Origin: Hyphomicrobiales bacterium | GTDB taxonomy: Bacteria; Pseudomonadota; Alphaproteobacteria; Rhodobacterales; Rhodobacteraceae | DNA: 5,500 nt | Reading direction: 5' to 3' | NCBI GenBank assembly: GCA_003558415.1 | Contig: PWLT01000290.1 | Coordinates: 1-5,500, forward strand | Shown here: piece by piece, positions 1 through 5,500 of the stretch | Layout of the letters: each line of letters opens with the position of its first letter | How positions within the stretch are numbered: the first letter of the stretch is position 1 | Translations under genes and position numbers: made by a program | Notes under the pieces: generated by a model | What the model was told of the DNA's origin: nothing | Databases searched by the model: none | What the model saw: only the letters and a program-made list of their open reading frames with translations

Positions 1-386
1 CCAGCCACGGCCTTCGCATCGACGCGCCGGGCTTCGACGGCAGCTTCGTCTCGCTGGCCATCGCGCTGCCGCAGAGCGCGCGGGCGGCGCTGCGTCAGCG
101 TCACCTTGTGGGGCTCTGGCTGGTGGTCACGGCGCCGGAGCAGACGCAGCTCTCGGCCCGGGTCAACATTCTCTTCGGCCCGAACACCGGAAAACTGGTG
201 CGCGACATCCCCGCAGTGCTGCGCGCGGCGGGTGGCTCGTTGATCGAGTTCGACCTCGCCTATTGCCCGTTTCAGGAACGTCTGCTCTCGCGTCTGTGGT
301 GCGACATCATCCTCTCGGCTCCGGTCCCCGACAGCGTGACCCTTCACGACGTCGCCTTTACGCTCCGCCCGCGCGCCGAGATCTGA
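1..386 (+). CDS. C-terminal part of a DUF6478-like protein (5' end outside window)
   Basis: An open frame runs from base 3 (first full codon) to the TGA at 384-386 with no stop, so the gene enters from the left and about 127 residues are visible. The GTG at 108 is an internal Val codon: the reading before it (SHGLRIDAPGFDGSF, then VSLAIALP) is coherent protein and continues into the later part. Visible landmarks are FDGSFVSLAIALP, a beta-rich middle with ARVNILFGPNTGKLVRDIP, then EFDLAY, RLWCDIIL and a final RPRAEI. This order (FDGSF, GPNT, EFDLAY, W-D-I, RPRAE at the C terminus) matches what I remember of DUF6478, an uncharacterised Rhodobacterales family. No catalytic motif, signal peptide or membrane segment is visible here, and the function is unknown. 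The family name is from memory and the sequence may be a divergent member. It lies upstream of fadH on the same strand, with no clear terminator between them. Confidence 0.72.
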   Translation, partial: SHGLRIDAPGFDGSFVSLAIALPQSARAALRQRHLVGLWLVVTAPEQTQLSARVNILFGPNTGKLVRDIPAVLRAAGGSLIEFDLAYCPFQERLLSRLWCDIILSAPVPDSVTLHDVAFTLRPRAEI

Positions 387-510
387 TCGCAAACCCGTTG
401 ACGCGGCGTAGGGGATGACAGCCGCCCTGCCCGCTCGCATCCTCGCGGCGGTATCAAAGGCCAAACCGTGGACGGGGTAGAGCATGCGAACAAACCGCGC
501 GCCCGCGCAG

Positions 511-517
511 AAAGAGA
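511..517 (+). promoter_or_regulatory. Probable ribosome binding site of fadH
   Basis: A purine run, AAAGAGA, lies 4 bases before the ATG at 522, and only 1 base before the adjacent ATG at 519. It is a weak Shine-Dalgarno match, but it supports the 522 start, which also fits the expected FadH N terminus. The competing GTG at 468 has AAAGG at 456-460 with a 7-base gap. I see no convincing -35/-10 pair in 387-510: TTGACG at 398-403 has no -10 partner at the right distance. Confidence 0.4.
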
Positions 518-521
518 CATG

Positions 522-2555
522 ATGAGCGCCTATCCCCACATGCTCCGCCCGCTCGATCTGGGTCCGGTCACCCTGCGCAACCGGGTGATGATGGGCTCGA
601 TGCATACCGGGCTCGAGGAAACGGGCGACTGGGCACGGGTGGCGGAGTTCTACCGCGAGCGCGCCCGTGGCGGCGCCGGGCTGATCGTCACCGGCGGCAT
701 GGCGCCCAATGCCGAAGGTGCGGTGTTTCCCGGCGCGGCAGGGCTCTTCACAGCCGAGGATATCGCCCACCATCGCGAAGTGACCAGCGCCGTCCATGCG
801 CAGGGCGGCCATATCGCCATGCAGATCCTGCATGCCGGACGCTACGCCTATGGGCGCGACTGCGTGGCGCCCTCGCCCGTCAAGGCGCCGATCGCTCCCT
901 TCGTGCCGGTGGAACTGGACGAGGCGGGGATCGAGAAGCAGATTGCCGATATCGCGACAGCGGCCGCACGGGCGCGGGAGGCCGGCTATGACGGCGTCGA
1001 GGTGATGGGCTCGGAGGGCTATCTCCTCAACCAGTTCTTCGCGCCGTGCACGAACCACCGCTCGGATCGCTGGGGCGGCGGCCTCGAGAACCGGCTGCGC
1101 CTGCCCGTCGAGGCGATCCGCCGCGTGCGCGCGGCGGTCGGCGCTGATTTCATGGTGATCTTTCGCATCTCGCTGATCGACCTGGTGCCCGAAGGCAGCA
1201 CCTGGGATGAGGTCGTGGCCCTTGCGCGCGCCGTGGAGGATGCCGGCGCCAACATGTTCAACACCGGCATCGGCTGGCACGAATCGCGCGTGCCGACCAT
1301 CGCGACCTCGGTGCCGCGCGGCGCCTTCACCTGGCTGTCGGAGCGGCTGGCCGAAGCCGTGTCGCTTCCGGTCATCGCCTCCAACCGCATCAACACCCCC
1401 GAGCATGCCGAGGCGCTGCTCAAGGCAGGCACGGTGGCGATGGTCTCGATGGCGCGCCCGTTTCTGGCTGATGCCGATTTCGTGGCCAAGGCGAGCGCCG
1501 GGCGGGCACGCGCCATCGCGCCCTGCATTGCCTGTAATCAGGCCTGCCTCGACCATATCTTCGAGGGGCGCACCGCCTCCTGCCTCGTCAATCCGCGCGC
1601 CGGGCACGAGACGCAGCTTTCCTACAGCCCCGCCACACAGCCCCGAGAAATTGCCGTGGCGGGCGCCGGGCCTGCGGGGATGATGGCCGCATTGGTGGCC
1701 GCGTGGCGCGGGCATCGGGTGACGCTGTTTGAGGCCGCCCCGCACATCGGCGGGCAGCTCAACATGGCCCGTGTCATTCCGGGCAAGGAGGAGTTCGACG
1801 GGCTCGTGGCATGGTTCGCCGCCGCGCTCGCCGATGCCGGGGTCGAGGTTCAGACCGACTGTCGGGCCGAGGCGGGCGCGCTCGCCGCCTTTGACGAGGT
1901 GATCGTGGCAACCGGCGTGCGCCCGCGCGACCCCGCCATACCGGGGCAGGATCTGGCGCATGTGGTGAGCTATGCCCAGCTCCTGAGTGGCGCCGTGCAG
2001 ATCGCCGAAGGCGCGCGCGTGGCGATCGTGGGTGCCGGCGGCATCGGCTTCGACGTCGCCGCCTATCTCGTGCAGGGGCGGCCCTCACCCACCGAGGACG
2101 CCGCACTGTGGCTGCGCGAATGGGGGGTGGCGGACCCTTCGCAGGCGCGCGGCGGGCTGGCGCCCGAGGGGCCGCGCCCCGAGCGCGCTTTGCGCGAGGT
2201 GACGCTGATGCAGCGCAAGGCCGAGCGGCCGGGCCGGCGGCTGGGCCGCACCACGGGCTGGATTCATCGGGCGCATCTGCGCGCCAAGGAGGTGCAAATG
2301 CTCTCCGGCGTGAATTACGAGCGGATCTGCCCGCAAGGCATCGAGATCTCACTCGGAGAGGAGCGGCGCGAGCGCCGCCTGATCCCCGCCGATCATGTCG
2401 TGCTGTGCACCGGGCAGGAACCGGAGCGGCGACTGGCCGAACAGCTCGCCGCCGCCGATGTCACCGCCCATGTCATCGGCGGCGCCGATGTCGCGGCCGA
2501 ACTCGACGCCCGGCGCGCCATCGATCAGGGCGCACGCCTCGCCGCGCGGCTCTGA
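522..2555 (+). CDS. fadH: 2,4-dienoyl-CoA reductase (NADPH), FadH type: FMN / [4Fe-4S] / FAD flavoenzyme
   Basis: The 677-residue protein is the size of E. coli FadH (about 672) and is colinear with it throughout. The family uses NADPH to reduce 2,4-dienoyl-CoA, so that fatty acids with double bonds at even positions can finish beta-oxidation; it acts in the cytoplasm. Residues 1-330 form the Old Yellow Enzyme TIM barrel that holds FMN, with MGSMHTGLEE near 24, QILHAGRY at 101, and the likely proton-donor pair Tyr167 (GSEGYL) and His253 (GWHESR). The [4Fe-4S] cluster ligands are Cys335, 338, 342 and 354 (CIACNQAC plus a later C). The FAD fold follows (GAGPAG, 381-386; ATG at 463), then the NADPH-binding GAGGIG (504-509) and the closing IGGADVA (652-658). 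Every cofactor residue expected from E. coli sits at +1 numbering. The start at 522 gives the family N terminus (MSAYPHMLRPLDLG); an in-frame GTG at 468 would add 18 residues. The gene stands alone, with no other beta-oxidation gene beside it. Confidence 0.95.
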   Translation: MSAYPHMLRPLDLGPVTLRNRVMMGSMHTGLEETGDWARVAEFYRERARGGAGLIVTGGMAPNAEGAVFPGAAGLFTAEDIAHHREVTSAVHAQGGHIAMQILHAGRYAYGRDCVAPSPVKAPIAPFVPVELDEAGIEKQIADIATAAARAREAGYDGVEVMGSEGYLLNQFFAPCTNHRSDRWGGGLENRLRLPVEAIRRVRAAVGADFMVIFRISLIDLVPEGSTWDEVVALARAVEDAGANMFNTGIGWHESRVPTIATSVPRGAFTWLSERLAEAVSLPVIASNRINTPEHAEALLKAGTVAMVSMARPFLADADFVAKASAGRARAIAPCIACNQACLDHIFEGRTASCLVNPRAGHETQLSYSPATQPREIAVAGAGPAGMMAALVAAWRGHRVTLFEAAPHIGGQLNMARVIPGKEEFDGLVAWFAAALADAGVEVQTDCRAEAGALAAFDEVIVATGVRPRDPAIPGQDLAHVVSYAQLLSGAVQIAEGARVAIVGAGGIGFDVAAYLVQGRPSPTEDAALWLREWGVADPSQARGGLAPEGPRPERALREVTLMQRKAERPGRRLGRTTGWIHRAHLRAKEVQMLSGVNYERICPQGIEISLGEERRERRLIPADHVVLCTGQEPERRLAEQLAAADVTAHVIGGADVAAELDARRAIDQGARLAARL

Positions 2556-2711
2556 GCGCGGAGAACGACGCCCGCAGGGCCGCGTGAGACTGAGGCGCAT
2601 AAAATGCGACCGGGTTTTCCTTTGTCTGTCATCCCCGTCTCTGTCACACTGTCCGCAAGGCCAGGACGGCCGGGACCGAATCCGATACGGCGTGCCATGT
2701 GAAGGGTGCAC

Positions 2712-2758
2712 GTGGGGGATGGAGGGTTCCGGGCAACCGGGCCCTCCACCATCACCCC
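2712..2758 (-). repeat. tRNA-Val-like hairpin: partial repeat of the neighbouring tRNA 3' end
   Basis: On the + strand, GTGGGGGATGGAGGGTTC (2712-2729) matches 3025-3042 inside the tRNA gene at 16 of 18 positions; this covers the 3' acceptor strand and part of the T arm. On the far side, ATCACCC (2751-2757) is identical to the complement of the tRNA 5' acceptor strand (3091-3097). The element folds into one long hairpin: 2714-2717 with 2755-2758, bulged A2754, 2718-2720 with 2751-2753, bulge 2748-2750, GGAGGG/CCCTCC (2721-2726 with 2742-2747), a TT/G mismatch, and CCGG/CCGG closing a GCAA loop (2729-2740). It thus resembles an acceptor stem joined to a T arm with no D or anticodon arm. CCA is absent. 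It may be a decayed tRNA copy, an attachment-site remnant, or an unrelated hairpin. The 5' match is not independent evidence, because it is forced by pairing. Confidence 0.45.
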
Positions 2759-2798
2759 CTATCCACCGGATATGTGCGAGGCCCCTGCCCTTGCGCGT

Positions 2799-2817
2799 GC
2801 CGGGTCTTCGGCCCGGC
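2799..2817. other. Very stable stem-loop with a UUCG tetraloop
   Basis: On the + strand GCCGGG (2799-2804) pairs perfectly with CCCGGC (2812-2817); inside, T2805 is bulged and C2806-G2811 closes a TTCG loop, the cUUCGg type known to be unusually stable in RNA. No T run follows on either strand, so it is not a normal intrinsic terminator. It may be part of the 3' untranslated end of the fadH transcript or of an unknown small RNA; nothing here decides between these. Confidence 0.4.
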
Positions 2818-3022
2818 AGCCGCCATCAGGGCTGGCCGCATCGGCCGCACGAATTGCGCGGCAATCCGAAACAGGGCCAATCCCTCTCGCCTGCGCACGG
2901 CGCACACCCGAGCACGTTGCAAACATCGCCGCGATTCCGAGCTCCGGCGCGTGTATGTGCCCGGTCAGGCTCGCAGGACCAGGGGGCATCTCTCGGATGC
3001 GCGATCAAGGTATTGAAAACGA

Positions 3023-3097
3023 TGGTGGGTGATGGAGGATTCGAACCTCCGACATCTACGATGTGAACGTAGCGCTCTACCACTGAGCTAATCACCC
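3023..3097 (-). tRNA. tRNA-Val, anticodon CAC
   Basis: The reverse strand folds into a complete 75-base cloverleaf with CCA encoded (3023-3025). The acceptor stem GGGTGAT (3091-3097) pairs with ATCACCC (3027-3033), with discriminator A at 3026. The D stem GCTC/GAGC spans 3074-3088 with loop AGTGGTA. The anticodon stem CTACG/CGTAG (3056-3072) encloses TTCACAT, which places anticodon CAC at 3063-3065. The variable loop is 5 bases (ATGTC), and the T stem GGAGG/CCTCC encloses TTCGAAT. All stems pair perfectly. CAC reads GTG only, a frequent Val codon in this GC-rich window. The gene is on the same strand as lon and about 100 bases downstream of it, but a strong terminator lies between, so it probably has its own promoter. 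No clear terminator follows; only a TTTT at 3016-3019 (reverse strand) just past the CCA. Confidence 0.97.
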
Positions 3098-3107
3098 GAC
3101 GCGCGCC

Positions 3108-3136
3108 TGATTAGCGCCTTGCTCGCACCCGCGCAA
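3108..3136 (-). promoter_or_regulatory. Possible promoter of tRNA-Val
   Basis: Reading the reverse strand toward the tRNA, TTGCGC (3131-3136) could be a -35 box. The AT-rich patch at 3108-3115 could supply a -10, either as GCTAAT (3110-3115, spacer 15) or TAATCA (3108-3113, spacer 17). Neither is a good match to the sigma-70 consensus. The 10 bases between this patch and the tRNA 5' end are nearly all G/C (GGCGCGCGTC), as expected for stringently controlled stable-RNA promoters. The location, between the lon terminator and the tRNA, is the main argument. Confidence 0.28.
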
Positions 3137-3143
3137 GAGGGGC

Positions 3144-3183
3144 AAAAGCGAAAAGGCCGGGCATGCGCGCGGCATGCCCGGCC
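3144..3183 (-). terminator. Rho-independent terminator of lon
   Basis: A perfect 12-base-pair stem, GGCCGGGCATGC (3155-3166) with GCATGCCCGGCC (3172-3183), encloses a 5-base loop. On the reverse strand it is followed directly by TTTT, then CGC, then TTTT (3144-3154). It starts 16 bases after the lon stop codon. The A-rich face on the other strand gives no T run for rightward transcription, so the signal is directed at lon. Confidence 0.92.
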
Positions 3184-3199
3184 AGTCCTGCGCACCCGT

Positions 3200-5500
3200 T
3201 CAGTGCGCCGTTTTCTGCTTGGCGGCATCCTCGTTGCGCGCGGCCAGTGCCGCGGCGGAGGCGGCTTCCTCGGCCTCTTCGTCCCACTCCACGGGTTCGG
3301 GCGTGCGCACCAGCGCATGGCGCAGCACGTCGCGGACATTGGAGACGGGGATGATCTCGAGCCCCTCCTTGACGTTGTCGGGGATATCGACGAGGTCCTT
3401 CTCGTTCTCCTGCGGGATCAGTACGGTGGTAATGCCCCCGCGCAGCGCCGCGAGCAGCTTCTCCTTGAGCCCGCCGATCTGCAGGACATTGCCGCGCAGC
3501 GTAACCTCGCCAGTCATGGCGATGTCCTTGCGCACGGGGATCTGGGTGAGCACCGAGACGATCGAGGTGACCATCGCCACACCCGCGCTCGGCCCGTCCT
3601 TGGGCGTTGCGCCTTCGGGGACGTGGACATGGATGTCCATCGTCTCGAATTTGGGCGGCTTGATCCCGAGATCGGGCGCGACCGAGCGCACGAAGGACGA
3701 GGCCGCGTCGATCGATTCCTTCATTACGTCGCCCAGCTTGCCGGTGGTCTTCATCCGGCCCTTGCCGGGCAGGCGCAACGCCTCGATGGAAAGCAACTCG
3801 CCGCCCACGCTGGTCCAGGCCAGGCCGGTCGCCACGCCGATCTGGTCCTCCTCCTCCGCGAGCCCGTACTTGTGGCGCGGAACGCCCAGATAGTCCGAGA
3901 GGTTCTCGGGCGTGATCTCGACGGTCTTGAGCTTGCGCTTGACGATCTCGGTCACGGCCTTGCGCGCCAGCTTGGCGATCTCGCGCTCGAGATTTCGCAC
4001 GCCCGCCTCGCGGGTATAGGTGCGGATCACCTCCTTCAGCGCCGCATCGGTGATCGCGAACTCGCCCTTCTTGAGCCCGTGGTTCTTGACCTGCTTGGGG
4101 ATCAGGTGGCGCTTGGCGATCTCGGACTTCTCGTCCTCGGTATAGCCCGAAAGCGGAATGATCTCCATGCGGTCCAGCAGCGGCGAGGGCATGTTGTAGG
4201 TGTTCGCCGTGGTCAGGAACATGACGTTGGAGAGGTCGTATTCCACCTCGAGATAGTGGTCGGTGAAGGTGGCGTTCTGCTCGGGGTCGAGCACCTCGAG
4301 CATGGCGCTGGCCGGGTCGCCGCGGAAATCCTGCCCCATCTTGTCGATCTCGTCGAGCAGGATGAGGGGATTGGTGGTCTTGGCCTTCTTCATCGCCTGG
4401 ATGATCTTGCCCGGCATGGAGCCGATATAGGTGCGCCGATGGCCGCGGATCTCGGATTCGTCGCGCACCCCGCCCAATGAGATGCGGATGAACTCGCGCC
4501 CGGTGGCGCGTGCGACCGACTGACCCAGCGAGGTCTTGCCCACGCCCGGCGGACCCACGAGGCACAGGATCGGGCCACGCAGCTTGGACGAGCGGTTCTG
4601 CACCGCGAGATACTCGACGATGCGCTCCTTGACCTTCTCGAGACTGTAATGGTCGTTGTCGAGCACCTTCTCGGCGCGCGCCAGATCCTTCTTGACGCGG
4701 CTCTTCTTGCCCCACGGGATCGACAGCATCCAGTCGAGATAGTTGCGCACCACGGTGGCCTCGGCCGACATCGGCGACATGTTCTTGAGCTTCTTGAGCT
4801 CGGCCTCAGCCTTCTCGCGCGCCTCCTTCGACAGCTTGGTGCTGGCGATGCGCTCTTCCAGCTCGGCGACCTCGTTCTGGCCGTCGTCGCCGTCGCCCAG
4901 CTCCTTCTGAATGGCCTTCATCTGCTCATTCAGGTAGTATTCGCGCTGGGTGCGCTCCATCTGGCTCTTGACGCGCGTCTTGATCTTGCGCTCGACCTGC
5001 AGGACCGACATCTCGCCCTGCATCAGGCCATAGACCTTCTCGAGCCGCTCACCCACATCGAGGGTCTCCAGAAGCTCCTGCTTCTGCGCCACTTCGACGC
5101 CCAGATGGCCGGCGACGAGATCCGACAGCTTCGCCGGCTCGCGCGTCTCCGCCACGGCCGAGAGCGCCTCCTCGGGGATGTTCTTGCCGATCTTGGCGTA
5201 GCGCTCGAATTCCTGCGCGACCGAGCGCACCAGCGCCTCAACCGCGGCGGGCTCGCCCGGCGTTTCGGTCAGCGGCGCCACGCTTGCCTCGAAATACGAC
5301 TCGTTTTCCAGATACTCCTCGATGCGCACCCGCTGCTGGCCCTCGACAAGCACCTTGACCGTACCGTCGGGCAGCTTGAGCAGTTGCAGCACGCTGGCGA
5401 GCACGCCGATCCTGTAGATGCCTTCCTGCGTCGGGTCGTCTTCGGAGGGGTCGATCTGGCTGGACAGCAGGATCTGCTTGTCCTCGCGCATCACCTCCTC
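3200..5500 (-). CDS. lon: ATP-dependent protease Lon (N terminus outside window)
   Basis: The last 766 residues of Lon are present, ending at the TGA in 3200-3202. The frame stays open to base 5500, where it reads E-E-V-M-R-E-D. The GTG at 5494 and ATG at 5491 are internal codons; comparison with E. coli Lon suggests about 40 residues are missing. Lon is a cytoplasmic, hexameric AAA+ protease that unfolds and degrades damaged and short-lived regulatory proteins. Counting from 5500, residues 1 to about 170 are the rest of the N-terminal substrate-binding domain, followed by a charged helical stretch to about 270. The ATPase has Walker A GPPGVGKT (316-323) and Walker B LILLDEID (379-386). The protease domain carries catalytic Ser638 in DGPSAG and Lys681 in GGLKEKLL, spaced 43 residues as in E. 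coli S679/K722. The tail after [10 protein letters not shown] is Ala/Glu-rich and ends in KQKTAH. All catalytic residues are intact. The promoter lies off the window. Confidence 0.97.
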   Translation of the reverse strand, partial: EEVMREDKQILLSSQIDPSEDDPTQEGIYRIGVLASVLQLLKLPDGTVKVLVEGQQRVRIEEYLENESYFEASVAPLTETPGEPAAVEALVRSVAQEFERYAKIGKNIPEEALSAVAETREPAKLSDLVAGHLGVEVAQKQELLETLDVGERLEKVYGLMQGEMSVLQVERKIKTRVKSQMERTQREYYLNEQMKAIQKELGDGDDGQNEVAELEERIASTKLSKEAREKAEAELKKLKNMSPMSAEATVVRNYLDWMLSIPWGKKSRVKKDLARAEKVLDNDHYSLEKVKERIVEYLAVQNRSSKLRGPILCLVGPPGVGKTSLGQSVARATGREFIRISLGGVRDESEIRGHRRTYIGSMPGKIIQAMKKAKTTNPLILLDEIDKMGQDFRGDPASAMLEVLDPEQNATFTDHYLEVEYDLSNVMFLTTANTYNMPSPLLDRMEIIPLSGYTEDEKSEIAKRHLIPKQVKNHGLKKGEFAITDAALKEVIRTYTREAGVRNLEREIAKLARKAVTEIVKRKLKTVEITPENLSDYLGVPRHKYGLAEEEDQIGVATGLAWTSVGGELLSIEALRLPGKGRMKTTGKLGDVMKESIDAASSFVRSVAPDLGIKPPKFETMDIHVHVPEGATPKDGPSAGVAMVTSIVSVLTQIPVRKDIAMTGEVTLRGNVLQIGGLKEKLLAALRGGITTVLIPQENEKDLVDIPDNVKEGLEIIPVSNVRDVLRHALVRTPEPVEWDEEAEEAASAAALAARNEDAAKQKTAH

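Larger units (their letters stand above)
2556..3022. other. Convergent intergenic region without a credible gene, rich in short stem-loops
   Basis: This gap lies between the end of fadH (+) and the 3' end of tRNA-Val (-). Open frames cross it, but none has a believable start, ribosome site or protein-like composition, and one merely reads through the antisense of the tRNA. Perfect short inverted repeats are seen at 2596-2608 (CGCAT/ATGCG, loop AAA), 2834-2846 (GGCCG/CGGCC, loop CAT), 2853-2865 (ATTGC/GCAAT, loop GCG) and 2986-3000 (GCATC/GATGC, loop TCTCG), besides the two stronger hairpins listed separately. The first is followed by a pyrimidine-rich stretch (TTTTCCTTT at 2615-2623) and could act as a poor fadH terminator, but six bases separate stem and T run. 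CTGTCA occurs twice, at 2625-2630 and 2641-2646, with no known meaning. No -35/-10 pair was convincing on either strand. Confidence 0.6.

Noticed and set aside
398..426. TTGACG as a -35 box for fadH
   Set aside because: The expected -10 position about 17 bases downstream reads GCCGCC, so there is no usable partner.
1774..2352. 192-codon - strand open frame antisense to fadH
   Set aside because: The Arg/Ala/Pro-rich translation is typical of antisense GC-rich DNA; the + strand encodes the conserved FadH C-terminal half.
2596..2623. Intrinsic terminator for fadH (CGCAT/ATGCG hairpin plus T-rich stretch)
   Set aside because: The stem is only 5 base pairs, and six bases, three of them G, separate it from an interrupted T run. 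It is too weak to annotate as a terminator.
2395..3066. Long + strand open frame running from inside fadH through the gap and the tRNA
   Set aside because: It starts inside fadH in another frame and has the composition of random GC-rich DNA. Its end (VGDGGFEPPTSTM) is the familiar artefact of translating the antisense of a tRNA.
3119..4480. 453-codon + strand open frame antisense to lon
   Set aside because: It lies opposite conserved Lon ATPase and protease domains and has no protein-family features. It also starts beside the lon terminator; the absence of stops follows from codon bias.
3111..4715. 534-codon - strand open frame overlapping lon
   Set aside because: It is out of frame with lon, very rich in Arg/Gly/Ala, has no recognisable domain, and is a shadow of GC-rich lon codons.
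5489..5494. GTG/ATG near the right edge as the true lon start, with GAGGAG just before it
   Set aside because: The reading before it (E-E) and after it matches the interior of Lon N-terminal domains, and starting here would delete the conserved first strand of the domain. The purine run simply encodes Glu-Glu.

Overview
The window is GC-rich chromosomal DNA with strong third-position G/C bias. It looks like an alphaproteobacterium, most likely Rhodobacterales. The reasons are a C-terminal fragment resembling a protein family I associate with that order (DUF6478), a Lon protease with an Ala/Glu-rich C-terminal tail, and a dedicated tRNA-Val(CAC). The taxonomic call is inference from remembered families, not a search.

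Layout from left to right: (1) 1-386, + strand, the 3' end of a DUF6478-like protein that begins outside the window. (2) 387-521, a short gap with a ribosome binding site. (3) 522-2555, + strand, a complete fadH-type 2,4-dienoyl-CoA reductase with its FMN, [4Fe-4S] and FAD/NADPH parts intact. (4) 2556-3022, about 470 bases with no credible gene but several short perfect stem-loops; one of them resembles the acceptor and T arms of the neighbouring tRNA. (5) 3023-3097, - strand, tRNA-Val(CAC) with CCA encoded. (6) 3098-3199, a gap holding a possible tRNA promoter and a textbook intrinsic terminator for lon. (7) 3200-5500, - strand, lon, complete at its C terminus but missing roughly the first 40 codons beyond the right edge.

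The left half is transcribed rightward and the right half leftward, so the 2556-3022 gap is a convergent intergenic region. The genes do not form one pathway: FadH belongs to unsaturated fatty-acid beta-oxidation, Lon to ATP-dependent proteolysis and stress response, and the tRNA to translation of GTG codons. The protein-coding content is housekeeping and I do not see a new multi-gene system. The most unusual signal is the tRNA-like hairpin at 2712-2758.
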